From Thuidium tamariscinum (taxonomy: Eukaryota; Streptophyta; Bryopsida; Hypnales; Thuidiaceae), in assembly GCA_947034885.2 (NCBI GenBank), contig OX344752.2, positions 22,033,386-22,097,385 on the forward strand: 64,000 nucleotides of DNA, read 5' to 3'. The notes under the pieces are model-generated. The model searched no databases. It was not told the DNA's origin and worked only from the letters and a program-made list of their open reading frames with translations. Below, piece by piece: positions 12,425 through 25,296 of this stretch; position 1 is the first letter of the stretch, and each line of letters begins with the position of its first letter. Made by a program: the position numbers and the translations under genes.

Positions 12425-15400
12425 TGTTCGACACGGGTGTCAAGTCTCTTTAGCAGTAATTCAGGAGAAATTTTTGGCAGGGAGCTGGTGACTTTCTGCT
12501 ATGGATCTCATAGTCAACCTCGACAATTGTACAGTACAAGGTAAGCAAAATGCTTGAAGATAGAATTTTTTTTGACGTTCACAATTCTGGAACTTAGCCT
12601 GAATTTTTCATGCTTCCATCTTTTCCGAATTTCAGGCCTAGTTTAGGAGCAGCTCCTGCGGAGTTAGTCGTTGAAACCTCAACTGGGGAAAAGCCAGAAA
12701 GCAAATCTAGAGAGAAGTCCCGTAGGGGTGGAGGGGGTGGAGGGGCTGGAGGACGTCAGCGTCTCAGAGCTCGTGGAAAATCTGGGGTATCTAAGGAAGC
12801 CTCCAACTCCGTAAGTCAAAAATCATTAATGTAGGGTATTGTGGAGCGTACGGGAGGACCAGCATTCTTTTGGTGTGGCGCTCGAGAAATTTCCATTTCC
12901 GTCACAACTGGACAGCCAAAATGGTCTGTGAGGGATTAACGTTGAGGAGGGCTCTTGTGTTTGTATTTAGTCCATGTAGAGAATTCCGATACCTATTTAT
13001 GGAGACTAGGGAGGGCGTGCTCCTTTTTGAGCATTTGAAATGGTCTTTCACAGTCTGAGGTGCTGTTACCTCTTCCCCTTGTGATCACGGGAATGGGAGT
13101 TGTGGATGCAGTCATATACGCCGAAGTTGGAATGGCTCAAACAGGAGGGCATAGATCTCACCAATGAGGTAGGATTAGTCCCCACCTGGTCACTGCAAGT
13201 TTGTATAACAGTTTCATGGTTTAGAGTATTGGTAGTTTATTTTGTTATTTTGTTGGTCAAACACGTTCAGACGCTCCGTGTCAGTGACATATTGGGTTGT
13301 ACTCTACTAAATTTTCACCTGAAGAGCATTAGAGATGTGTTCTCCAGTTAAAAATTAGTTGTAAGTTTGTGATGTTGGTATGGACAGTGCATTCTTGATC
13401 AAGATGAGTTATGCTCTCGGAGCGCTACAGGCTTATTGAAATTACAACAGACTATCTGGCGTATCAACCGATCCATCAGTCGCTGTTCATCTCTAACTGA
13501 AGCTTTGGAAGTTGTTAATGAGATGAAAGCTGCCGGTGTCGATGCTGCCAATGAAGGTATGAGTACTTATCTTGTCAGGATCTTTGGTGTTTATAATGTC
13601 AACAAGGTGTCAGGAAGCATTGTTAAGATTTAGCGTTTTGCATTTATCTTAAGCGGTCCAGATCTTGTGTCAAAAACCATCCACAGCGTCAATTTTTCAG
13701 GCTTCTACTGTTTGGTTTCCGTTACAAAACTATTGGGCTTCAAAGCACTTCCACACTTGGTAAGACTTTTTTTTTTCATCAATGGTTTGCTGGTGGGGAT
13801 CGTGGAATCAGGAACCTATCTGGCTCTTATTACTGTATGTAGACGACAACAAGAAGGAGAAAGGGCTTTGAGCATTTACGAGGTTAGCTGTTAAGGTCAC
13901 CTTCTTGGAAAAATGTGTTGTGTTCTTACAATCTACACATCGGTTGGGGGAATTTAGTATTGACGATTGCATTGTTTTCATTTACATTTACATTTCAAAA
14001 CCTGAATGACCTGAGTACTGTAGGGCTGACGAAACTTTCCATTTCTAACCCTTGATTCATCTGTAAATATATATTTTTTTCTCCTAATCTATGTCGAAAA
14101 GTATTACAGCGATTCTATGTTATATTTGGATATTGATTACTGAATTGTGAGTGCTTCTGAGCGTGACAGTCAAGCTGATTTATTTTCTTGGCAGACTATG
14201 AAGGAAGTGGGGGTAAAGCCAGGTGTGCTAACCTACAATACTGTTATTTCTTGCTGCCAACAATCAAAACGTTTGGAGGATGCTTATCGAATCAAGGTTT
14301 AAGATCTTCTCTTTTTTTTGAGTTTTTTGCCGCTTTGCCAATACATAGCACTGGTATGTAGTTGAGTTAGCTAGAAACAGGAAAGGGAGCGTATGTTGTT
14401 TGGAGCGTCATAGCTGGCCGGTGTTGGAGTTTTTTTATCTGAGTGTGGCAATCAAGTTGGCGCTGGTTCTGTGCAAACTTACGATTTTCTGGCTCCACTT
14501 CAATTACAAAACTTGACTTATGAGTCACGATGAACTATGGGAGAGATTTATTGTGACTGATTTTTCTGTTTGCAGAGAGAAATGGAGGCAGCAGGTGTAA
14601 AACCTGATGTTGTGACATACACTGCACTTATGGCCCTAGTTGTTAAAACAGGCCCTTATCGGGGGCGATCGTCGCCTACACAACGGTGTTCTACTTCACC
14701 TTGTTGAGTGGTCTGCAGCTATTCATCTTTGATAAGGTGGTATCTATATAATAGTTTTGGACTTTGTTTTGTGAACATCTTTCGAGGCTCATGAATCTGC
14801 TGGTTGTGGAGCAGACTGGAAAAAGCGTTACAATTATATCAAGAGATGTTGGATCGAAATATTCGTCCAGATTCTATAACATATAATACTTTAATGTTTG
14901 CCGGTGCACAAGCTAAGATGCCTGGGAAAGTGTTGGTAAGTATTCTCATAAGATTTCGCAAATATCCAAGTTCATTAGGCAATACTCCTGAAAGGAGTCT
15001 AGAAGACAGTTCAGTATTTATTAAATTTCAGGTTTAATAGATCTTTTGAATGCCTGGGGTCTTCTAATTAGATTGACTGGACGGATAAGGAAGAAGCATT
15101 ATCTTGAGCTCTTGATTATTTGCTGCAGGAAGTTTATCGGACGATGATTGCTGCCGGAGTTCCACCGGATCAATTCACTTTTGGCTTTATTTTAGAATCA
15201 GCAGGAGCTGGGGGCCGGCTGAAGGTAGCATTAGAGATCTTCGAAGAAATGCGAGGAGCCGGGATAGCCCCGAAAACAAATACCTACAATTTCCTCATTG
15301 AAGCATGTGCATCAGCGCCAACCCCTGATGTAAGCAAATCTTCCTCATTTATGTCTAGGGAATATTTGACGGGTAAGCTTGCAAACACATATTTATTTGA

Positions 15401-18129
15401 AGTTAATGTCGTGTTCTGTTATCAATGATGAAATTTCTGTTTAATGTTGCTCAGGCAGAGAAAGCATGGGCACTGTACGAGGAAATGAAGACTGTAGAGG
15501 GTGTTGTTCCAAATGCACAAACTTATAATCATCTTATTTCGGCCTCGTGCAAGGTAAGCTGCTGAGCCCTAACTGCGTAAGACAGTGGCACAATATCTCT
15601 GCCATCGACGTGCTGCCGTTCGTTTCTTAGGCTGATGGTCCGTCTTATTTGTTCTTGCTGCGTAGACTTTCACTTTCTGCTGACTTTGGACTTGCTTGTC
15701 GGTTGTTCCTTATGTCAATTTAGGTGGAGAGACCAATTTTCTTCACGAAGACTCTTGCTGAATGCTGATGTCTCGTACATGATAAGGCGTGATCTTGGCT
15801 TTTGTCTTGCTCAAGCATTGGTGTTAGTGGTGGTAAGTATCCTCTATGGCTTTAAGTTATTTCTGTATGATTTGCAGGGAGGTGATCATGAAGGAGCTTT
15901 GAAAGCTTTTGAATTGATGCAAAACTCAGGCTATCAGAGAGCTGTGACATCCGCTACTTTCAACAAGCTCATCCAATCTGCCAGTCAAACAGAAGGCCTA
16001 GAAAGTGCACTTCAGGTTGGTGCTTCGTCAAAACAGTTACTCTTAAGGACTTAGTAAGGAATTGGAGTTCAGGCTTAGGTCCTTATCCTTATGATTGGAT
16101 TTTTAACAGATGTACAGAAAAATGCTGGATTTGGGATATAAACCTGATGCCATCACCTACAGCACTTTGGTGGTTTCTTGCACTCGGGAGGGAAATCTCA
16201 ATCAAGCTCTTCTCGTCAGCCATGAGATGGAGGGACTAAGTGTCAAGCCCAACCAGGTTTGGAACATTTCTCACTTTATCCATTAAATTGAGACCTCCCG
16301 CTTTGTATCCGATTGAGGCAATATTTCTACAAATATCCACTATAAATTTCCTGTTAGTTTTCCGTTCTGTGTTTTATGGCATTGGGGGCTTCCTGTTTCC
16401 ATACCGGAATGAGAATTTTCCTCGCAGATTGCTGTCTTAATTTGGTAGATCGGTTATCTACAGGAATATTTTCCTGGAAAGTGTCTCACTTATTTGGAAC
16501 GTGGTGACAGGCATGCTATGTGGCATATGGATCGCCCTCATAAATTGCTCAGTTTTCACTGATCATTACCATTGAAGGGGCACTGCAAGACCGTTTATTT
16601 GTTTGGAATTGTGTTGTTCAGGTTGTGCAGCACGCTATCATTGGATCTTTTGGTCAAGCAGGTCAATGGGAAGATGCTGTTGCTACATTCAGAGCTCTGC
16701 AAGAAGGAGAGGTAATTAACTGGCCATTGAGTGAGGAATAAGTTCTTTCAGAGTCAAATGGGCATACATGAATGTGTTGATGTATATGAAATCTTTCTCT
16801 TTTCATTACGTTGTGACTTTTATTTAATGTTATGGAAATTTCAGCATGAAATGCTCAGGTAGTTTGATTGGTTGGATCTGAGTTTTATTAATATAGTGTT
16901 AACGCTAATATTCGACATGTTGCAGGAGCAATTGACCTCTGTCTCATACAGCATTATATTTGACGCATGCTTTGGAAAGGGAGGTGCTGAAGCAGCGCTA
17001 AAGCAGACAAAGGCTGGGAAGCTGGAGATTACCCCTGGTGAGCCAGCTTGGTAATTTGAGGTTTGCTGAATTCGCAAGACACAAGGGATGGCGAAAGAGG
17101 CATCCTTATAGCAACTTGGCAAACTCTTGGTACCTGTCAACGTTTTCAGTCCTTTTGACCTTCATGTAACCGCTTTCTAAACTGTTTCTGTGGCAGGAAT
17201 TGAAGCTGCAATTGGCTTGTATGAAGAGGCAGCAGAGGTCGGATTTTTTACAAATTTTACACAGACCGACCTTGCCAGGTCAGATTTCTTTATATGCCAG
17301 TGGAGTAGATTCTTTCAATTACCAAATTGAATTAAACTTACGGTTCAATACCTTGCGAAGGTAAAGTGGGAGAAGATTTTCTCTGAGCTTTCGATTCGGC
17401 ATTTCTGGCTTCAGGTGTGATGTGCGAACCATGAGTATCTCAGGGACTGTGGTGGCAATTTTGGCTTGGCTTCTGCGCATTGGGGAGAATCCCCCTGCCT
17501 CGGATCTTATTATTATTACTGGCGTGAAGAAAAATGTGGTGAGTATATTTTTCAGTTCTTGATCTGTGCGGTTCATCATCTGCTTGGTTCGGGAACTTCT
17601 GTTCATCTTCAGTGGTTGCTCTGCTCTCGACAATTAGGATAAATGAGTAGGAATCCTGTATTGGTTTTGCTCACAAACTTGTAGTTCAGGGCATTAGGTA
17701 TTCTTTTGCCAGCACAAATATTTTGGTGGCTTTCACGTTTTTCCTCTACCGCCTACGATTTTGAAACCATGTAGTTTTGGTAAGAGGTCTCACGCTTGTT
17801 CCTTTCCTCCAAGCTACGTCCAGTCGTAACCAAATCCATGGCCTTCGCTTACTCAGAATCAGTTATGTTTTTTACCCATTCAACTATGGCGAGTCTCATC
17901 TTTCTTATAATGCATTCATTGGATCCAAAATGTGCAGGCTGCAGGAAAGCCCCGGAAGGTCAGGTACACGAAGAATCATACCATTGCTTTGAGCACACTT
18001 CAAGTTGCTGGATTGCCCTGCAAGCCTCTGGATACTGCTACTATGCAAGCGTTAACCGTAAGTGGAGCTGAAATCAAACAGTGGCTTGAAGAAACACAAG
18101 GGGAAACCGTTGCTGAAGAGAGAAACTAA
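12425..18129 (+). CDS. PPR protein with divergent SMR-like C-terminus, probably plastid
   Basis: I assemble 17 exons: 12425-12540, 12636-12810, 13112-13168, 13388-13556, 13812-13882, 14195-14296, 14576 to about 14652, 14815-14935, 15129-15329, 15455-15553, 15878-16015, 16110-16256, 16622-16711, 16926-17037, 17197-17278, 17415-17538 and 17938-18129. Phases agree at every junction except the one after 14576. The product has about 690 residues after the unresolved start. It has a basic Gly/Arg-rich segment, then 35-residue PPR repeats, for example VGVKPGVLTYNTVIS, AGVKPDVVTYTALM, RNIRPDSITYNTLM and LGYKPDAITYSTLV. The C-terminus (MSISGTVVAILAWLL, then IIITGVKK, then VSGAEIKQWLEE) follows the order of an SMR domain, but the usual LDLH and TGxG residues are absent. 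PPR proteins bind organellar RNA; the target is unknown. The exon after 14576 runs into a stop unless an unrecognised donor is used. Confidence 0.8.
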
Positions 18130-20491
18130 ATTTTTAACGGCATCAATGAGGTATAGGCTTGAGACACTGATCGAAGATGTGGGCATCAAATTTGGTTGAT
18201 CATAAACGTGCAGTTGCACAATCTTGTTGAAATTCATGTATTTTTTTGCAGCGCTTCTGTATTATGCAAGCTGGATATTGGTCGTCTTCAAAAGACTTTC
18301 TTGCCGTCCAATGCGCAAGTTGCTGAACAGCCAGCTTCGACTTATTTTAGAGTACTAGAACATTTGATTCGAAATAGAAATTTAGTGATGAGCGTATCAC
18401 TCGGCTGAGCGTGTGTGGGCTGCAGTATAACGTGGGAGCCCACGGGAATGTTTAGGCTCTCAGGAATGTATAACTAGATTTAACGCGTATGCTATCTCTT
18501 CATAGCCTGGCTTCATTTTTCAGCAGATTTGATTGTGCGAAGGAAGCACTGTATTTCAGAATACTGCCCTACACATGTAAGTGGCAAAGACGCTGTACCT
18601 TGTATTGACTGACGTTTTAATGTAATTTATACTTGGCTCGGTACTTGATTGCCCCATGTGCTTCAAATTTCAAAAGTGGCTCAAATTACAAAGGTAGCAA
18701 CATCCATAACCGTTTCTCTGGCAAGTAGAGTGCCCTTAAATTGTTTTCAAGAGGACCTCAAAACTATCACCCATTCTTAATTTTGATTCATAAACTCTGA
18801 ATTTTTTAGATTTTGTTGTGAGAATCAAGGTAGATTTACTAGAGTGCGATATAGTGTGCCCTAATGAGTTTTACTTTGAAAATTCATAAAAATTAGATGC
18901 GTTGCCCAAAAAATTTTTTTTTTTTTTTTTTAATTCATGATTTTCAATTGCTAATATTGGTACTATGTAAAAATGGTTTTTTTCTAAAAAAAGATACCTT
19001 TAATTCTACTAAACTGCTTATTTTGACAGTTATAGGTGCTTGTACCTTAATGATGAGGAATGTTTTATAACTTTTTTATTATTGACTTCAAATTCAATCC
19101 AATTTGATGGCATCTATAGTATTATGTTTATTAAGATTTCGTTTTTCAGCCTCAACATTAAATGCACAACATTTAATAGTCTACTTGACACTCACCCTTG
19201 AATGGTAGGTTGATTTTGATCATTTTGTAATTTTCTCCTCTATCCAACTATGGCAAATGTATCCATGTCTTTAGAAAATCCAAGCCCTATAGCATTCACT
19301 TAATTTGGATATTGAGCATTGTAGTGGGGCTCACATGGTTGTCTAGACACATCAAAGTAGTACATCATTCCCATTCTAAAAACACTTGAAAAGTAGAAGG
19401 TATTATATATTCTCATCACTTCAAGCATTTTCATATTTGTAAGTGCAATAATTTGAACATTAGTGGAGAGATCTTTGGATTCAAGAACCAAATCTGTTGG
19501 GATCAAATCACTATCACTTTGTATGAATGCCCAAACCTTTTAACTTTGCTACAAACACTATGTATTCAATTGGGATCATATTACTATCACAATGTATGAA
19601 TGTCTTAACCCTAAAATGTTGTTGGAGACACTAACACTTGGATAGAAAATAGTTGAGAATCTTTCTATGTAAGTCAAAGTACACATGTTCAACCTTGGAA
19701 TTTTGTGCAAAAAAGAGAGGTCTTGCACAACAGTTTGACCTCCAATGAATGCTTTTGAGTATTTTAAAGCAAATGATTTATACAATACCAAATGATTTCG
19801 ATGGTGATCAACCCAACATTCTAGGATCAACCTTGAAATGCTTCAATCCTCTTTTGAATTTTTGCACATTATTACTTCTACCTTTGTACAAAAATATCAT
19901 TTACCAAAATTTCATGAAATTGGTCATCAAGGAAGGTTGCCTTTTCTAGGTTCAAGTATTACATTGGATGAATGAGAGGTTAGTTGGACTCAAGAATGCC
20001 TTGAAGCCCTTCATTCACCATCCAAAACATGGATGACAAAGTGCTTCAGAGCTATGCAATATCAACAAGGGAGGTTGTAGACCACCATAAGTAACTATAC
20101 ACAAACTACATTTTCATTCAAAGATCAATGGGCATAGACATTAAGCTAGTTCATGATTACACCGTGTGCTATTTGAAGTTCAACCACGTGTCTGAATGAC
20201 TTAGATGAGTTGCTGTTGAAAAACGGAGTTCGTATAGGAGATGATGGGATAAAACCCTAACAGTTTTCATACCCTCTACCCTTCAAACCTCAATTGAATC
20301 GGCAACAAGAGTTGCAACGCATGCCTATGAAGGCTGGTTACCTGAAATCCAACATCCTGAAAACAAATCAAGAACCACAATTCAGAGATAAAATGTATCT
20401 GCACCATTACGAAGTTAATTAGCAGCTCCATGAAATATGTGCCTCCACGAAGAGAATCCCTACAAGCCAAGATTAGAGTCAGAAGGTCGAC
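18130..20491. other. 3' flank of the PPR gene and spacer
   Basis: The first 400-500 bp are probably the PPR gene's 3' UTR. From about 18740 to 19210 lies AT-rich DNA resembling the stretch at 54200-54660 (shared phrases around a poly-T run, then TTCATGATTTTCA). I see nothing convincing in the rest up to the exonuclease stop codon. Confidence 0.4.
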
Positions 20492-23400
20492 TTACAGTAG
20501 CTCAAAGATTGGCGTGCTGGCACCATGGTGCAGGTTTTCTACAAAGGCTTCCTGAAATTCGCCAAGTTCACCTTCTGCAAATCTTCAACTCGTGATATAA
20601 CTTAAATCCAATGAGCATGAAACTGATGTCATTCATATATCAGGGGCAAGCCACTTCTAGATTCCTCCTTCAACTCACGATTGGAAAATGTTTCCAAAAT
20701 CTGCACCAACCGTACATAGATTTGAGAAATGTTGCATGCCCAATGCAAACATCTTGCATAGGATCTCAATCCAGGAATTTAACCCCTAAGTGTGCATATG
20801 GCCAAAGTGTGGCAGCTTCCAAATCTAGAGGAGTTGGGAAATGAATCATATAGGAGAAATGAATAAGACATGTGAAATTAAAAACAGTACCAATAGAAAA
20901 ACGAGATCATAAACTATAGTTTGACGAATTGACTGTATATTTCCAGAGTCGACTTTCTATTTCTAGTTTGGGCTCTAAGCATTTAAGTCATACTTTTCCA
21001 CTGTAGGACGAGGTCGTTGAAACTGAAGGAACCACACTGAGAACTCCAATAAACACCCAAATGATACTCTGTTTGTACCTGGTATAAATAAAGAGACGCA
21101 AAAGCATCTGTGGCTGCATACTGAAGCTGTGGTGGTGAAAGAGGGTAGGCTTCCCAATCCCCGCAACGAATACTTGGAACTTTCTCTACCTGTTTCAGAA
21201 ATGAGTGTTCCACTCAAATTTAGCTACTTGCCACCTGCTAACATTACTCTGTTCAAATTTCAGAAGACATAACATCTTGAGTAGTATACCGGTAGGCATG
21301 ACAGCTCTTTGAGAATAATGCCAATTTAAGAATTACTTTGAGCAAATAAAGGGAAACTAAAGCTCCAGCATACTCTAAAATGTGAAGACAACGGCTCATT
21401 GTCTTGAGGCAAATTGAGCTCAACTTCCCGAAACAAGGTGTCAATGATTCCATTTCATCCAAAATCAGAGGGTTCTCAACAAAGAGTTCTCTAGAATGTT
21501 GTGGATACCTAGAAGAAAAGGAGGATTCTGAAACCATAAGGCAGACTATCACAAGGAAGACCACAAGTTCCTGAGACACCATGCGTAGTATTGAACACAA
21601 ATGAAAACATGAATAAGGACTTCATCCACATTGGTACTCCTGGACTTCAGCTGACAGAACCTGAAGGCAGGAAAGGACACTCATATACGAATGCAGAAAT
21701 CTCGACATCCCCAACAAATTTTTACAACCACTTTCACTGTATTGAGTCACCACTCTAAAAAGGTCTTGAGTTTTTGCAGTAAGCGTGTGAACAAACCTTT
21801 TTACATGTAAGCTCTTCAGCGAGGGAGGAGAGACTCCATGACTGCCATCCTCTGTCAAGCTTCTGCCTCGCCATTTCAGAGAGATCCATGACTCCTCGGG
21901 TTTGTATTCCATAATCTCTCTGCAGCTTTGATGCATCTCCGTGCGACCCTACTCCTACCTTCAAATTGGTTGTCAAGATTCTTATAGTATTCTAAGCTAA
22001 ATGATAGAAATTCAAGGTCTAATTTGCTAATTAACACAGCAAACATTTTCATCATCCTAGACCACCCCTACTTGTCTTTGTAGTTTTTCAAACTAAATCT
22101 TGTTTTCTTACATAAAATTACACACTTTCATATCCAATTCACGTTGTTGGTTAAATTACAATGAAGTTATTGCATGAGAAGATTCTCCAACCTTCTCAAA
22201 GGGTACAAAGACTCACGGCACACGACTGCACAAAGCTCACCGATCTTGAGATTGGAGGTTCAGGAAATGAGCAAACACCTTCAAAATGGAAGGATCCTCC
22301 AAAATCGTGACGAGAGAAGGTGGAATGCCGGAGTGCACAATGTGCATCACATCACACCGGCCAGAATCCAAACATAATTGCACCACAGCCACCTTCCCAG
22401 ACGCTTCACCTGATCCCACACCCACAGCTAAGCTCCCCTTAGATCCACTTCGGTAATATTCATACCACTACTCTGACGCTGCAAACACGACAACAGTGAA
22501 ACCCCTTTAGCATTAGAGAAACATCACTGAAGAACCAACGGTATGTTCTCACTTAACGTTAAGAGCGGTGTTTGCGAAGGTCTTAGGAATGGAGTCAAGC
22601 ATACCCTCAAATACCAGTTCCAGCACCAAATGCAAGCATACCTCCAGATAGCTAGTTGGAAGTTAACTAATCTAAAGAATATTTGCAAGGTAGCTAATGA
22701 GGAGTTGAGCTTTCAAGTTCGTTACCTAATGCTATTTGGCTGGTGCGGGTGGACTTAGCACTTCAAACCATGATAAAGTCACAAAATTTGCTTACTTGTC
22801 CCAAACCAGGAAGTTAAGCTACTCCAAGAAATTGAATGTACTCACATTGCAAGCGAATTAGCAGAGTTACATACATTGCAAGCCAATTTGCCAACTGACG
22901 CAACTAATGCGGACAATTAATGCGGGTATTTACTGTTAGGTTCCAGTCGCTAATTGGTGCTAGTTGGTTGGGAAGGAGCTAGCAATCTAGAAAAATGGGC
23001 GTCATCTAAGGACAAAGGATCAGGATACAGACCTCGCTGAAAAGAGGTCTTCCACTCCAAGTCAAAGCCCACTGCAACATTCCCTGGTGAGCTTTCTCTT
23101 TTTGCACCGATCATCTCCCAAACAGCATGCGCAGCTTCATCAACCTCGTTATATGTCTTGCTGTACACAAGTTTGCCTTTAAATTGCAGATAAAGACACC
23201 TAGATTGCACCTTCGCTATCAACATCAGAGTAAAACCTTAGTTTGCAACGGTACCACATGATCTACAATAGAATTATTGGACGTAGGGCCGGAAAAAAAA
23301 TCAAGTCTAGAGGCCAAATCGTTCTCAATACGTCAAATGGTCAATGCAGCCATCATCGGTGCTAAGCTCTAACTTGTTGATTGAAAAGGGCTTGAAAGAA

Positions 23401-24569
23401 ATGAAAGGACTTCGAAACACCTAAATGAAAATGACGGAGCATTTTCAAGCATCTAAAATCCTCCTTAAAACATTCAATCAGGTCAAAAATTTAAAATTGG
23501 CTCGGGAATAACCATTACAATGATTTTTGACTTGGTAAAAATAAAAATAAATTGCGAGGACTGACAGCCTATCAATGATCCAGATTAGAACCCAAGGTCC
23601 ATACCCCTACAACCGTGTAACTGCTTTCTCGCGGTGCCATGCTCGGAATGCTTCACCTAAATCCTAAAATCACGAATGATACCTTTCCACTACTACAACC
23701 ATGCATTCTACAGTTACCATAAACCCTAGGACTTTGATAAAATCCTCTAGGGTTACTGAAATTCTCTAGAGTTTGAGAGATTCGAATTCACACTAGGTTT
23801 CAAGCAGTGCTATGCTCGAAATGGTTCGCCTAAATTCTAAAATCAAAAGTGACACCTCTCCAATACTACATTGTGCAATTTACAGTTACCGTAAACCCTA
23901 GGGTTTAACAAAGTCCTCTAGAATTACTGAAGTTCACATTGTCGATTCAAATTGGACCATCGCATTAAAACACGAAGCTACAGCGCGGGATGAACCCAAT
24001 CGATCACACAACAAAAGTCAATCTCCAGAAACAATACCTTTCGTATTAGCATTGCGAGCAATCTCCCACGAATCAGTCAGGTGGCGTAAATTCGTTTGCA
24101 CCACCGCCGGCTTCACTCCATCACCAACTTCGGATTCCAACTGCACCACTTCAGCGGGAATGACAATTTCCTTCACTCGAATCTTCTGACCCCAAGCAGG
24201 CAACGTCCTCCTAACCCTTTTCAAATGCTCATCCCCGGTCTTCTCTTCCTCCTTAAGAGATTCAGTCGAATGCTCATTTCGTGTAAGGCAATCCACACTG
24301 CAAAATAGAAGTTCAATTGAATTGTTGAAACGAAAACACGCGCAAACAAATCGAGATTTGGACTGAGAAATTAGGAAGGGGTGAATCTAGTGAGAGAATG
24401 AGACGGGGTTTGGTAAAATTGGGGAGCAGTTAGCGCTGTACCTCGTGGAAGTATCGTTTAGGGGGAAATGTGAAGTGGTCGCTGCAGCCAAAGCTTGCTC
24501 GATCGCCGCCCATTCTTCGGCATCCACCCATTCCAGCGGGATCCGTGAAGAGTCTTCCGCAATCTCCAT
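20492..24569 (-). CDS. WEX: WRN/WEX-type 3'-5' exonuclease (DEDDy family)
   Basis: Seven exons join with consistent phases (24442-24569, 24038-24297, 23033-23215, 22279-22409, 21797-21958, 21057-21189, 20492-20574), giving 359 aa. The start ATG at 24569 is followed by G, and no other in-frame ATG occurs before the upstream stop. The catalytic domain is clear: exonuclease motif I VGFDLEW, then CDVMHIVHSGIP, motif II VGVGSHGDASKL, and motif III QLQYAATDAFASLYLY with the Tyr and Asp typical of DEDDy nucleases. This is the stand-alone WRN exonuclease of plants (Arabidopsis WEX, which binds the plant RecQ helicase), expected to degrade DNA 3'-5' in repair or silencing. The N-terminal 110 residues are not conserved in my reading. 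The last two exons use a GG|GTGTTT donor; a shorter exon ending at 21079 is possible and would change the final residues. No helicase domain is encoded. Confidence 0.88.
20779..20800. repeat. Isolated TTAACCCCTAAG tip in an exonuclease intron
   Basis: TTAACCCCTAAGTGTGCATA at 20779, inside the last intron of the exonuclease gene, matches the tips of the TTAA elements. I find no partner end nearby, so this is a solitary or decayed end, or chance. Confidence 0.25.
23634..23935. repeat. Direct duplication in exonuclease intron, period about 183 bp
   Basis: Two diverged copies begin GTGCCATGCTCGGAATG (23634) and GTGCTATGCTCGAAATG (23817). Each is followed by the same order of blocks, including AAAATC, CTACAGTTACC or TTACAGTTACC, and AAACCCTAGG, which is the plant telo-box core. 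The repeat lies in the intron between exons 2 and 3 of the exonuclease gene. Confidence 0.6.
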
Positions 24570-24675
24570 CGAATCAGCAAAATGCAAAAAAAATTCAAGC
24601 ACTCTCAAGGCACTTGAGAATGCGGGATTGATACCATTCCGAGAATTCTTCAGAACCCGCTCTGCCTCGTCGTAC

Positions 24676-25296
24676 TTAACCCCTAAATGCCCAATGCCCC
24701 CAAATCTGGTGTTTTGCAAAACTTTGAAGTTAAATAAAACCTAATTAAATTGCTATTTATAGTAGTTTATATTTTTGGAAAGTTTTTTCTAAGATCTTGT
24801 TTCAATGTCAAAAATCCAATTTGGAAAATGAATGATAGTGATTTTTCTTTTCAAGATTTTGTGCAAGGGTACCCATTGCAAATTTTGACTTCCATAGTGT
24901 CAAGAGCCCCTGAAAATGAGCTTCAAACAAACTAAATTTTGGAGAAAAAATCACATTTAAGATTCATTTATAAAAATTGTAGAGTAAATTTTAAGAAGCC
25001 ATAAATTGATTGGAGTAATACATGTTAGGCCCTTCAACCTTGTATTTTTTTGGTCCCCAACTTTTTAGATTTGACTTACAAAAAGAAAATAGAAGACTTC
25101 ACATTACTTTGCAATTTTTACACCTTCATGGTCAAACATTATAGTTTTTTCTATGCAATTTCAAACATGTCTAGTTTGAATTTGTATAGTTACAATTCCA
25201 AAAAAATTGACGCAACTTATCAAAATGTTGACATTTTGTTCAATTTAGAGCAAATTTTAGGAAGCTCAAATTAGGCCTTGGGCATTTAGGGATTAA
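24676..25296. mobile_element. TTAA element copy G upstream of the exonuclease gene
   Basis: A 621-bp element with ends TTAACCCCTAAATGCCCAA and TTGGGCATTTAGGGATTAA. The tips are inverted over about 15 bases and TTAA borders both sides. It sits about 107 bp upstream of the exonuclease start codon, in the promoter or 5' UTR. An open frame runs from the element into the gene, but joining the flanks without the element gives an in-frame stop, so the element does not interrupt the coding region. Confidence 0.65.

Noticed and set aside
14666..14737. Frame AIVAYTTVFYFTLLSGLQLF that looks like a membrane segment inside the PPR gene
   Set aside because: It is out of frame with both neighbouring PPR exons and foreign to PPR proteins; most likely intron sequence.
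24387..24719. Extended N-terminus for the exonuclease starting inside the TTAA element (MQNTRFGG)
   Set aside because: The extension is contributed by transposon sequence, and removing the element gives an upstream in-frame stop. The internal MEIAEDSS start is preferred.
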